The notes: generated from the sequence alone by a model not told the origin. DNA of 16,935 bases from an uncultured Erysipelotrichaceae bacterium (GCA_934699415.1 CAKUWO010000026.1:1-16935), one strand, 5' to 3'. Positions 7,977 through 15,632 are shown, counted from the first letter of the stretch. Program-made: numbers and translations.

Positions 7977-8007
7977 TATAAAAAAAGCAAAACCGTTAGG
8001 CTTTGCT
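7977..8007 (-). terminator. Terminator between rpsU and phoH
   Basis: Minus strand: AGCAAAGCC (7999-8007), a 4-nt loop, GGTTTTGCT (7986-7994, one G.U pair), then TTTTTTATA. The stem starts on the last base of the rpsU stop codon. It resembles an attenuating terminator because phoH follows at once with no visible promoter of its own. Confidence 0.9.
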
Positions 8008-8186
8008 TATTTACCTTTTCTTGCTTTACGCGCAGCCTCAGATTTGAGCTTACGTTTAACGCCTGGTTTAACGTAATATTCACGTTTGCGAGCTTCAACA
8101 AGGGTGCCATCGCGAGAAACCTGACGCTTAAAGCGACGGATTGCATCATCCAACGGTTCATTTTCTTTAACGATAACCTTTGCCAT
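8007..8186 (-). CDS. rpsU: 30S ribosomal protein S21
   Basis: 59 residues, read directly on the minus strand: begins MAKVIVKENEPLDDAIRRFK, continues with VEARKREYYVKPGVKRK and ends in a Lys/Arg-rich tail. S21 binds the 30S platform near the anti-Shine-Dalgarno region and helps initiation; the family is 55-70 residues. The ATG at 8186 has AAGGGGG upstream at good spacing. Base composition is visibly higher in G+C than its neighbours, as is usual for a highly expressed ribosomal protein. It has its own strong promoter (8215-8243) and is followed by a terminator and then phoH. Confidence 0.98.
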   Translation of the reverse strand: MAKVIVKENEPLDDAIRRFKRQVSRDGTLVEARKREYYVKPGVKRKLKSEAARKARKGK

Positions 8187-8214
8187 TCTTCACACCCCCT
8201 TCTTTTGCTATATA

Positions 8215-8243
8215 AGTATATCTAATAGTTTAATATATTGCAA
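8215..8243 (-). promoter_or_regulatory. Sigma-A-type promoter of rpsU (-phoH)
   Basis: Minus strand TTGCAA (8238-8243), a 17-base spacer, TATACT (8215-8220). Expected start near 8208, leaving a leader of ~22 bases with the Shine-Dalgarno. It begins 5 bases beyond the deoC stop codon, so rpsU is separable from the mtaB operon, though no terminator precedes it. Confidence 0.85.
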
Positions 8244-8247
8244 TGGT

Positions 8248-8898
8248 TTATTCAAGAATTGAAGCAACTAATTTTGTACCACTGGATGTTCCAATACGGC
8301 TAGCACCTGCTTCAACCATTTTAATTAAATCATCTTTGCTTCTAACTCCACCAGCCGCTTTTACTAAAGCTTTATCTTTAACACAATCTTTTAATAATTT
8401 AACATCCTCTACTGTTGCTCCATGAATTGAGAAACCAGTTGAAGTCTTTACAAATTCAGCTTTTGCATCAATAACACATTTACAAGCTCTTTCTTTTTCT
8501 TCATCAGTTAAAAGACATGTTTCAATAATAACTTTTAAGACATGATTATTGATAGCTTTTTTAATAGCTTTAATTTCGTTTGTGACATATTCATCATCAT
8601 GATCTTTAAGCTTAGAAATATTGATGACCATATCTATTTCATCTGCTCCGTTATTAATCGCATCTATTGCTTCAAATACCTTAACGCTAGTCGTATTTTG
8701 ACCTAATGGAAAACCAATAACAGTACATATTTCAACATCACTATCTTTTAATTCTTCTTTAGCTAAAGAGACATAAGATGGTTGAATACATACTGTTTTA
8801 AAACCATAATCTTTAGCTTCTTTACAAAGCTTAATAATATCTTCTTTTTTAGCATCTGCTTTAAGTAAAGTATGATCGATTAATTTAGCGTAATTCAT
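8248..8898 (-). CDS. deoC: Deoxyribose-phosphate aldolase
   Basis: Cleaves 2-deoxyribose 5-phosphate to glyceraldehyde 3-phosphate and acetaldehyde, feeding deoxynucleoside carbon to glycolysis. 216 residues, normal length. TIM-barrel aldolase: IDHTLLK at 7-13, DEIDMVIN at 86-93 with Asp89, Schiff-base Lys151 in VKTSTGFS, and Lys180 in VKAAGGVR, all the catalytic residues known for DeoC. Start chosen at 8898: GAGG lies 6 bases upstream, and homologues begin just before IDHT. The frame opens earlier (to 8949), but that extension would overlap the preceding gene extensively. It overlaps the MurE-like gene by 14 bases and is the last gene of the mtaB operon. Confidence 0.96.
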   Translation of the reverse strand: MNYAKLIDHTLLKADAKKEDIIKLCKEAKDYGFKTVCIQPSYVSLAKEELKDSDVEICTVIGFPLGQNTTSVKVFEAIDAINNGADEIDMVINISKLKDHDDEYVTNEIKAIKKAINNHVLKVIIETCLLTDEEKERACKCVIDAKAEFVKTSTGFSIHGATVEDVKLLKDCVKDKALVKAAGGVRSKDDLIKMVEAGASRIGTSSGTKLVASILE

Positions 8899-10339
8899 CA
8901 TAATCCTCTTTTCTATTATTGAGAGCTTTAATAATGCACTCTTTATCACCGATATAAAATTCTTTGCCTAAAGATCTTAATAAATATTTCTCGTTACCTT
9001 TACCAAGAATTAATAAGAAATCATTGCTATTTATTAAATCTAAAGATAAATTAATTGCGTCTATTCGATTTTCAATAACTAATACATTCTCTAAGTTAAT
9101 CTTATTTAAGAGTGAATCATTTAAACTATCCAAATCTTGATCACCATAATCATTCTCAGTAAGAATTAATTCATCAGCATAATTATTAATAAGTTCAGCT
9201 ACACCTTTTTTAAAAGCTTTATCCATTTTAAGGGAGATGCCAAATATTACAATAATACGATGATAAGTATCAGTATTAGACTTTGCAAAGTCTAATACAT
9301 CTTCAATAGCTGATAAAGACGCTGCTTTATCAATTAAGATATGAAAGTTTTGACCATCTTCAATACGCTCATAATTACCTTCAGGATATTTCAAGGTAGC
9401 TAAATTTTTAACTACTTCATCAGCTGGATATCCTCTTTCAATTAAACATGCTGCAATACAAGTTAAGATTGATACACCTGATAAACCAATTAAAGGTGAA
9501 TTAATCAAATAATCATCTGATTTTGTTCTTAGAGTAAAGATAGTTTCATCATAGCTATATTGAATATTGAAATATTGATAATCACAATCATCATTTGCAC
9601 CATATGTTACATAAGATTTGTTGAGATTATCTTTAAAATAGTCATAATAATCATCATCAGCATTGATGATGATATCAGTTATTTTATTAATTTCATTTAG
9701 ATAATTACAATATGATGATATATATTCATTCTGATGTTCTTCGTATTCATATGACTTCTTATCAGTGCCAGTATAAACAAAACAATCATGTTTAATAGCT
9801 TGTAGGCGCTTAAACTCAATCGCTGAGAAATCCATTTCATAACTACAACTTAAAACACCATCTTTGACCATATTTTCAATAAGACGTTGGTTTTCAATAA
9901 TACCGACAGTTGGAACTCGTGAATAGATATCATTATCGTTATATGATATGCCAAAAGAACCAATATATCCTGCAGGATGAAAATCAGATATTACATCTTT
10001 TATGCCATAAGTTATAAAAGAGCGATTATAATTACCACCACAGATAATATTTTCAAGATGATTTGAAGCATTCCCAAAAAAGGTAGCAGCAACCATGTTT
10101 AAAGAATTAAGCGAATCAGCTACTTTAATATAAATTAAAGGAAGATCAGTCTTAATATCTTCATCATATACAACTGCTATCGCACCATTTTTATATGCTT
10201 CTTCAATATAATCGTGACCATTATAACGAATACCACGAACACAAAAGAATAAAGCTTTGCGCATTGGCATTCTTGAATCGCATGAAATCATTTCAATTTC
10301 AATATCGGGCGCACTTTTAAAAATCTCACTCAATAACAT
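8885..10339 (-). CDS. MurE-like Mur ligase homologue with all active-site motifs replaced (probable pseudoenzyme)
   Basis: 484 residues, the full length of UDP-MurNAc-tripeptide synthetases. All three Mur ligase domains can be traced: the N-domain (DSRMPMRKALFF, NGHDYIEEAYKNGAIAVV near 21-57), the central domain (~98-310) and the C-domain (~311-484). Every catalytic motif is altered: the P-loop GTNGKTT is GGNYNRS (101-107), with neither the Lys nor the Thr; EVSSHAL is EMDFSAI (168-173); NLxxDHLDYH is GTDKKSYEYE; GRxE is GNYE (321-324); DYAHTPDAL is DKAASLSAI (337-345); the DNPR amino-acid motif is absent (TENDYGD); GKGHE is GKGNE (446-450). NADD (226-229) remains. No stop or frameshift, and clear spacing to neighbours, argue for a maintained protein. 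ATG at 10339 with AAAGGGG; overlaps mtaB by 14 bases. MurE ATP-ligase activity seems unlikely; a structural or regulatory role is inference. Confidence 0.85.
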   Translation of the reverse strand: MLLSEIFKSAPDIEIEMISCDSRMPMRKALFFCVRGIRYNGHDYIEEAYKNGAIAVVYDEDIKTDLPLIYIKVADSLNSLNMVAATFFGNASNHLENIICGGNYNRSFITYGIKDVISDFHPAGYIGSFGISYNDNDIYSRVPTVGIIENQRLIENMVKDGVLSCSYEMDFSAIEFKRLQAIKHDCFVYTGTDKKSYEYEEHQNEYISSYCNYLNEINKITDIIINADDDYYDYFKDNLNKSYVTYGANDDCDYQYFNIQYSYDETIFTLRTKSDDYLINSPLIGLSGVSILTCIAACLIERGYPADEVVKNLATLKYPEGNYERIEDGQNFHILIDKAASLSAIEDVLDFAKSNTDTYHRIIVIFGISLKMDKAFKKGVAELINNYADELILTENDYGDQDLDSLNDSLLNKINLENVLVIENRIDAINLSLDLINSNDFLLILGKGNEKYLLRSLGKEFYIGDKECIIKALNNRKEDYDELR

Positions 10340-11594
10340 TTATTACTTCCCCTTTCACAAAGGGATCAGTTGCAATGATTTTAACTTCTAATAAAACACC
10401 TGCAGGATAACTACCTTCTATTTCAACCCTTAGGTATTCCGAAGAATAACCATAAGAAATGCCATTTAAATTACGCTCTATAAAAACTTTGGTAATAGTA
10501 TTAAGTCTTGAATCTTTATAAGCGGTTTTATATTTAAGCTCGAGCTCATTGATTTCATTAATTCTTTTTTCAACGATTCTGCTATCAACAAAATCATCCC
10601 TATTATCAGCTAAAGTGCCTTTTTTTCGAGCATATGGAAAAAGATGAATAAATGAGAATTGAGCTTTTCCTAAGGTATTTAAAGTCTCTTGATGATCTTC
10701 ATCACTCTCTCCTGGAAATCCAGCAATTAAATCGGTTGAAATAGAAATACCAGGGATTTTATTTCTAATCTCTGCAATGCGCTTTAAAAAGTATTCAACA
10801 TCATATGGGCGATGCATATCTTTTAAAACTTTAGTAGAGCCTGATTGTAAAGGTATATGTAAATGTCGAGCAATCTTAGGATTATTAGCCATTAATTCAA
10901 TTAAATCATCATGAATTTCAGTAATTTCAATCGAAGATAAACGTATTGTTTTAAGAGTATCAATTTTTACTAATTCTTTTAATAAGTCAATTAAATGATA
11001 TTCACCATCAAAATAACGTCCAGTATGAATACCTGTTAATACAATTTCCTTAGAATGTAGTGATAATTCTCTAGCCTCTTCAATTACATGATTATGGTCT
11101 GCAGATCTTTCTCTTCCTCTAGCATATGGAATAATGCAATAGCTACAAAATTGATTACAACCATCTTGAATCTTTAGGAAAGCTCTACCCTTTCTTGCAT
11201 ATTCATGGACAATCATCTCTTCAAATTGAGGCTTATCTAAAGGCTTAATAGTATTCTTTTTTAAACCTTCGTCAATATATTCTTTAATCTTATTCTTTTC
11301 TTGCGAGCCAATTAAAAGATCTATATTTTCAAATACTTCTTCATTAGGACTAGTTTGGACATAACATCCAATAGCTACAATATATGCATTAGGATTTAAT
11401 CTTTTAGCTTGTCTTATAAATTTACGTGATTTTGATTCTGCAACATTTGTTACAGCACAAGTAAAAATAAGATAGATATCTGCTACCTCATTAAAAGAAA
11501 CTTTACGATAATCTTTATTTAATTCTTGTTCCACAAAGGCCGCTTCATAATCATTAACCTTGCAGCCTAATACCATCATTGCATAAGTTTTCAT
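10326..11594 (-). CDS. mtaB: tRNA-t6A37 methylthiotransferase MtaB (radical SAM)
   Basis: Converts t6A37 to ms2t6A37 in ANN-decoding tRNAs. 422 residues from the ATG at 11594. UPF0004 domain with the three auxiliary [4Fe-4S] cysteines, Cys11 (LGCKVNDYE), Cys46 (FTCAVTN) and Cys77 (IGCYVQT); radical-SAM CxxxCxxC at 146-153 (CNQFCSYC), ISTDLIAGFPGES near 300, and a C-terminal TRAM region. LGCKVN is the signature separating MtaB from MiaB and RimO. The frame is open to 11630 (TTG) and 11627 (ATG), but the upstream codons contain the -10 TATAAT, so the transcript should begin at or just before ATG 11594, which fits the homologous N-terminus. No Shine-Dalgarno precedes it. First gene of mtaB > MurE-like > deoC. 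Confidence 0.94.
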   Translation of the reverse strand: MKTYAMMVLGCKVNDYEAAFVEQELNKDYRKVSFNEVADIYLIFTCAVTNVAESKSRKFIRQAKRLNPNAYIVAIGCYVQTSPNEEVFENIDLLIGSQEKNKIKEYIDEGLKKNTIKPLDKPQFEEMIVHEYARKGRAFLKIQDGCNQFCSYCIIPYARGRERSADHNHVIEEARELSLHSKEIVLTGIHTGRYFDGEYHLIDLLKELVKIDTLKTIRLSSIEITEIHDDLIELMANNPKIARHLHIPLQSGSTKVLKDMHRPYDVEYFLKRIAEIRNKIPGISISTDLIAGFPGESDEDHQETLNTLGKAQFSFIHLFPYARKKGTLADNRDDFVDSRIVEKRINEINELELKYKTAYKDSRLNTITKVFIERNLNGISYGYSSEYLRVEIEGSYPAGVLLEVKIIATDPFVKGEVINVIE

Positions 11595-11603
11595 ATTGTA
11601 GAA

Positions 11604-11612
11604 ATTATAACA
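11604..11612 (-). promoter_or_regulatory. Extended -10 promoter of mtaB, leaderless transcript predicted
   Basis: Minus strand TGT-TATAAT (-10 at 11604-11609). The expected start, 6-8 bases further, is about 11596-11597, only 2-3 bases before the ATG. A partial -35 (TTGATG, 11625-11630) stands 15 bases away, overlapping the -35 of the divergent promoter. Confidence 0.65.
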
Positions 11613-11620
11613 CATCTTCT

Positions 11621-11649
11621 TTGACATCAATCATTCCATCTTCTAAAAT
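11621..11649 (+). promoter_or_regulatory. Sigma-A promoter of the LtaS-type gene, leaderless transcript predicted
   Basis: Perfect -35 TTGACA (11621-11626), 17-base spacer, -10 TAAAAT (11644-11649). The base 7 positions after the -10 is A11656, the first base of the ATG. The region before the ATG is T-rich with no Shine-Dalgarno. Confidence 0.8.
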
Positions 11650-11655
11650 TGTTTT

Positions 11656-13608
11656 ATGATGAAAAAACTATCTATAGATTATTTAGTCGGCTTATTATGC
11701 TTTGAATTAATTGAAATTCTCTTCCATCTTATCGCTTTTAATACTTATACAATCGATATCTTCTTACGCTCCTTTTTCTTTATGCTGGGCTTATATTCTT
11801 TAATTTATGTCTTAAGCTCATTTATAAAAGGACAAATAGTCATTATCAGTCTTGTTTTATTATTCTTTGGTTGTTATGGTTTTGCAGAATTAGAATTTAA
11901 ACATCTGTTAGATAATTATTATTCATTCGCTGCTGTTAGTGATGGTGCCACAAGAATTAGTAGTTATGTCTTGCAATTTATCCAAGATGCTTTATATTCT
12001 TACTATTTATTATTCTTACCATTTGTTATATATCTTATTTATTCAATTATTACTCATAAGCAAGAGAAAACAATCAATCGTATTAAACCTTTGATTATTG
12101 CATCAATCGCCTTTATCTTAACTTTCTTATGTTTTGACATCGATGTAAACCCTACTTTACTTAATGAGCATTACATAAGTTCTAATAATACCGAATTCTT
12201 ATTAAATCGTATCGGCTTATCACACTTTCTTATAAGAGATATTGCTAATGTTATAAAACCATCAAAAGAAAATGTAACAATCGATATTCCTGTAGAAAAG
12301 GAAGAACCAAAAGAAACAACTTATATTCTTGATGAAACTAGATGGCTTAAAGATATCAAAAATGAAAAAGATGAGCGTGTTTTAACTATTGATAATTATT
12401 TAAAATCTAAGGATATTAATACTAAAAATGATGATACTGGTTTATACGAAGGCAAAAACTTTATCTATTTCCTTGTAGAATCTTTGGATTATGTAGCAGT
12501 AGATAAAGATTTAACGCCTACTTTATATAAGATGTTTACTGAGGGAAGAAGCTATTATAAGCACTATACTCCTAAATATTCATGCACAACAGGAGAATCA
12601 GAATTTATCGCTAATACATCTCTTGTACCATTTAATGATGTATGTACCCCTAATAAAGTACCAGGCAACAAATATCCCGAAGCTTTAGCTAATTTATTCG
12701 TTAATAAAGGTTATAAAGCTAGCTCATACCACAATTGGAATGATCAATATTATGATCGTCACAAGGAACATTTATCATTTGGCTTCTCATCATTTAAAGA
12801 TGTAGATGACTTAAAAATTCCTTTAATCGGTGGTTGGCAAAGCGATGAAACATTAATTGAAAAAGCTTTCCCTGAATTTATTAGTGATGAACCATTCTTT
12901 GCTTTTATTATTACAAGTTCAATGCATTGGCCTTATGATTCTTCATCTAATCTTGGGGATCGTTATTTAAAAGAAGTTAGCGCAGTTCATCCGGATTATC
13001 CAATTGAATTAAAACGTTATCTTTCAAAAGCTATTGAGTTTGATAAATCATTAGCTAAATTACTTGAATTACTTGAAGATAGTGGCCATCTTGAAGATAC
13101 TGTTATTTCTTTATATTCTGATCATCATCCATTTAAGATAAATGTTTCATATCTTACCGATAACACTAAACTAGTGGATCGTAATAACTTATATGGTGCT
13201 GATTTAACTCCTTTCTTATTCTATTTAAATGGTGAAGAGAAAAAAGAAATTAAAACGGTCAATTCTACTTTTGACCAAGTACCAACTATTGCTAATTTAT
13301 TTAACTTAAATTACGATGCCCGATTATATGTTGGCAAAGATATAGTTCTTGATGATTCACTTGTTATATATCCTAATAGCGACTGGATTAATAAAGATGG
13401 TATCTATCAATTATCTAGCAATAAATTCACATCATTCAATGGTAAAGAATATAGCGAAGAAGAAATTGAAAAAATTAATAAACAAGTTAAAAATGCTATC
13501 AATTACTCATATTTAGTTATGAATAATGATTATTTTAAAGGAAGAGAATATCTAGCTAATCCTATCTGGATTGTTGAAAACGAAGAAATTGAAGAGGTAA
13601 ATAAATGA
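11656..13608 (+). CDS. Lipoteichoic acid synthase family protein (LtaS type)
   Basis: 650 residues, the size of S. aureus LtaS (646). Five N-terminal transmembrane helices (~9-28, 34-55, 59-78, 113-133, 144-162), a linker, then an extracytoplasmic alkaline-phosphatase-superfamily domain. Key residues by family alignment: metal-binding Glu275 in FLVESLD; catalytic Thr312 in CTTGESEF; Arg368 in YYDRHK (substrate binding, corresponding to the Arg of YNR/WNR); His424 in MHWPY; Asp489-His490 in YSDHHP. LtaS transfers glycerophosphate from phosphatidylglycerol to growing lipoteichoic acid, releasing diacylglycerol; related enzymes modify other glycolipids, so the exact acceptor is not certain. The start is ATG 11656, with a second ATG directly after it; no Shine-Dalgarno, and the promoter places the transcript start on this A. 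Followed by gpmA with an ATGA overlap. Confidence 0.9.
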   Translation: MMKKLSIDYLVGLLCFELIEILFHLIAFNTYTIDIFLRSFFFMLGLYSLIYVLSSFIKGQIVIISLVLLFFGCYGFAELEFKHLLDNYYSFAAVSDGATRISSYVLQFIQDALYSYYLLFLPFVIYLIYSIITHKQEKTINRIKPLIIASIAFILTFLCFDIDVNPTLLNEHYISSNNTEFLLNRIGLSHFLIRDIANVIKPSKENVTIDIPVEKEEPKETTYILDETRWLKDIKNEKDERVLTIDNYLKSKDINTKNDDTGLYEGKNFIYFLVESLDYVAVDKDLTPTLYKMFTEGRSYYKHYTPKYSCTTGESEFIANTSLVPFNDVCTPNKVPGNKYPEALANLFVNKGYKASSYHNWNDQYYDRHKEHLSFGFSSFKDVDDLKIPLIGGWQSDETLIEKAFPEFISDEPFFAFIITSSMHWPYDSSSNLGDRYLKEVSAVHPDYPIELKRYLSKAIEFDKSLAKLLELLEDSGHLEDTVISLYSDHHPFKINVSYLTDNTKLVDRNNLYGADLTPFLFYLNGEEKKEIKTVNSTFDQVPTIANLFNLNYDARLYVGKDIVLDDSLVIYPNSDWINKDGIYQLSSNKFTSFNGKEYSEEEIEKINKQVKNAINYSYLVMNNDYFKGREYLANPIWIVENEEIEEVNK

Positions 13609-14306
13609 TTAAATTAGTTTTAGTAAGACATGGACAAAGTCAATGGAATTTAGAAAATAAATTCACTGGATGGACTGATGTTGAATTAACTGAAAAAGGA
13701 ATTGAAGAAGCTATTGAAGCTGGTAAAGTTTTAAAAGAAAAAGGATTCACTTTCGATTTAGCTTATACTTCATTACTTAAAAGAAGTATTGAAACACTTG
13801 ATCATATCTTAAAAGAAATGGATATAAATGATATTGAGATTCATTCTACTTGGCGTTTAAATGAAAGACATTATGGTGCTTTACAAGGTTTAAATAAAGA
13901 CCAAGCCATTAAAGACTATGGTAAGGAACAAGTTCAATTATGGCGTCGCTCAACCAGTGTTAGACCACCAGAATTAAAACTTGATGATCCACGTTATCCT
14001 GGAAATGATCCTTTATATAAAGACTTAAGTAATCGTTATTTACCTAAATCTGAAAATCTTATTGATACTATTAATCGTGTTCTCCCATATTGGGAAGAAG
14101 AAATTGCCCCAGCTTTAAAAAATAAACATAAAGTCATTGTCGTAGCACATGGTAATTCTATTAGAGCTTTAGTTAAATATTTAGATAATCTAAATGAAGA
14201 AGAGATTGTCGCAACTGAAATCGATACTGGTAATCCTATTTGTTATGAATTAGATGATAATTTAGTACCAATTAGACACTATTATTTAAAAGAGGAAGAT
14301 AATTAG
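13605..14306 (+). CDS. gpmA: 2,3-bisphosphoglycerate-dependent phosphoglycerate mutase
   Basis: Interconverts 3- and 2-phosphoglycerate in glycolysis through a phosphohistidine. 233 residues (family 228-250). Motifs: LVRHGQSQWN with nucleophile His9, Arg60 in LLKRSIET, Glu87 in LNERHYGALQG, and His182 in VAHGNSIRAL. The ATG at 13605 overlaps the TGA of the LtaS-type gene (ATGA) and has GAAGAGG upstream, so the two genes are co-transcribed and probably translationally coupled. The 3' end sits in a terminator shared with the convergent CNNM gene; the two coding regions overlap by 4 bases. Confidence 0.97.
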   Translation: MIKLVLVRHGQSQWNLENKFTGWTDVELTEKGIEEAIEAGKVLKEKGFTFDLAYTSLLKRSIETLDHILKEMDINDIEIHSTWRLNERHYGALQGLNKDQAIKDYGKEQVQLWRRSTSVRPPELKLDDPRYPGNDPLYKDLSNRYLPKSENLIDTINRVLPYWEEEIAPALKNKHKVIVVAHGNSIRALVKYLDNLNEEEIVATEIDTGNPICYELDDNLVPIRHYYLKEEDN

Positions 14307-14323
14307 TCTTCCTCTTCTTTTTT
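14289..14323. terminator. Shared terminator between gpmA and the CNNM gene, both stop codons in the loop
   Basis: 10-bp perfect stem AAGAGGAAGA (14290-14299) / TCTTCCTCTT (14307-14316) with a 7-nt loop, 14300-14306. A T run (14318-14323) follows on the plus strand, a shorter TTTT-A tail on the minus strand, so it is stronger for gpmA. The TAG of gpmA and the TAA of the CNNM gene both lie in the loop. Confidence 0.85.
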
Positions 14324-15559
14324 ATCATTAAAATGCATTTTTACTTCTAAAGCCTTCTTATTGTCGGCTTCCGTTACTGTTACATGAATATTTTTGTAAT
14401 CAAATTCATCGCCTACCTGAGGCATACGATCTATATTATGAATTACCCAACCTGAAACAGTATTGAAATTGTGATCTTCATCTTCATCGATATCAAAATA
14501 GTCAAAGACATCATCAATTTCAGCATCACCTTTAACTAGATATTCGTTATCATTAAGGCGTTTATAATATTCAACAATTTCATCATGTTCATCATAGATT
14601 TCACCAACTAATTCTTCAAGAATATCTTCCATAGTGATAATGCCTGCTGTTCCACCGTATTCATCAATTACAACAGCCATATGGGTCTTTTCTTTTTGTA
14701 GTTGTCTTAATAAAGCTGAAATCTTTACGTGAGGACTAGTATATAAAACTGGTTTAATAATATCACCAATTGTTTTTTTACTGTCTTTATAAAATAAATA
14801 ATAGAAATCCTTTTCGTGAAGAACACCAATAATGTTATCAATGGTGCCTTCATAAATTGGTAATCTAGAGAAACCATTAAGTCTAAACATCTCTTCAATG
14901 ACATCTTGTGACATATTTACTTCAGCAGCAATAACATCAACACGAGGTGTTAAGATTTCTCTAACATCCAAGTCATTAAATTCAATCGCATTCGTTAATA
15001 AATCAGCTTCATGGTCATCCATATCACCATCTTCTTGAGCTTCTTCAACCATTGTAATAAATTCTTCGGATCTAAAATTATCACCATCTTCATTCTTAAA
15101 GAAGCCATTAATAAAATCACTCCATTTTTCAAATAAGAAACAAATAGGTGTCATGACTTTAACTAAAATATTAATAGGCGCTGTTACAAACATTGCAAAA
15201 GATTCAGGAATCTCTTTCGCAACAGTTTTAGGCGTTACTTCACCAAAAATAAGGACAACAATAGTCATTACCACTGTTGATACGCCTACACCCTTTTCAC
15301 CTAAAAGATTAGTAAAAAGAACTGTCGCTAAGGATGCTGACAAGATATTAACAATATTATTCCCGATTAATATCGTAGAAAGAAGAGAAGTATAGTTTTC
15401 TGCCAATTGAAGTGTCTTCTCAGCCTTTGAATTGCCATTATTGGCTAAATATCTTAATCGTATCTTGTTAAGACTTGAAAAAGCAGTTTCGGTAGCTGAA
15501 AAGAATGCTGATAGAATAACCAAAACTACAAGTATAATAATAAGCGTTTGGTTATTCAT
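14303..15559 (-). CDS. CNNM / CBS-domain transporter (HlyC/CorC, TlyC-like)
   Basis: 418 residues. CNNM transmembrane domain: N-terminal helix (~5-22) with FSATETAFSSL at 20-30, GNNIVNI at 66-72 and FGEVTPKTVA at 105-114, with about four membrane segments up to ~146. Then a paired CBS module (~198-325; TPRVDV at 204-209, DEYGGTAGIITMEDILEELVGEI) and a C-terminal CorC_HlyC domain (~335-410). Homologues such as MpfA/YhdP and CorB/C move or regulate Mg2+ across the membrane with CBS domains binding ATP-Mg; the ion is inferred here. ATG at 15559 with AAAGGAG at 7 bases. It has its own promoter (15667-15695) and a leader of ~100 bases containing a possible small ORF. It converges on gpmA. Confidence 0.93.
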   Translation of the reverse strand: MNNQTLIIILVVLVILSAFFSATETAFSSLNKIRLRYLANNGNSKAEKTLQLAENYTSLLSTILIGNNIVNILSASLATVLFTNLLGEKGVGVSTVVMTIVVLIFGEVTPKTVAKEIPESFAMFVTAPINILVKVMTPICFLFEKWSDFINGFFKNEDGDNFRSEEFITMVEEAQEDGDMDDHEADLLTNAIEFNDLDVREILTPRVDVIAAEVNMSQDVIEEMFRLNGFSRLPIYEGTIDNIIGVLHEKDFYYLFYKDSKKTIGDIIKPVLYTSPHVKISALLRQLQKEKTHMAVVIDEYGGTAGIITMEDILEELVGEIYDEHDEIVEYYKRLNDNEYLVKGDAEIDDVFDYFDIDEDEDHNFNTVSGWVIHNIDRMPQVGDEFDYKNIHVTVTEADNKKALEVKMHFNDKKEEED

Positions 15560-15632
15560 GATGCACTCCTTTAAAACAAGAGTTGTTTAATAGACAAAAA
15601 ATACATATATTGGGCAAAGGGTTCTCGTCCAC
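15552..15632 (-). CDS. Candidate leader peptide upstream of the CNNM gene (26 aa)
   Basis: An open frame beginning GTG at 15632, with AAGGAAGG (15640-15647) 7 bases upstream, an ideal Shine-Dalgarno. The predicted peptide starts MDENPLPN, then has a hydrophobic Cys-containing middle (CIFCLL) and ends HHE. Its TAA overlaps the CNNM gene start by 8 bases. The N-terminal acid-and-proline character resembles MgtL, the leader peptide of the enterobacterial Mg2+ transporter gene mgtA, in which such residues destabilise ribosomes at low Mg2+. It lies between a good promoter and a Mg2+-type transporter gene. It could also be chance: 27 codons is short, and there is no homologue I can name. Confidence 0.35.
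   Translation of the reverse strand: MDENPLPNICIFCLLNNSCFKGVHHE

Noticed and set aside
7913..8161. 82-codon minus-strand open frame
   Set aside because: It overlaps rpsU and the phoH start in another frame, is unlike any protein, and exists because rpsU is GC-richer and lacks stops there.
8899..8949. Longer deoC start (ATG at 8949)
   Set aside because: Adds 17 residues absent from DeoC homologues and extends the overlap with the MurE-like gene; GAGG lies at proper distance from ATG 8898.
11595..11630. MtaB start at TTG 11630 or ATG 11627
   Set aside because: These codons lie upstream of or within the predicted promoter and encode residues not matching the conserved MtaB N-terminus. Kept as a possibility only if another promoter exists.
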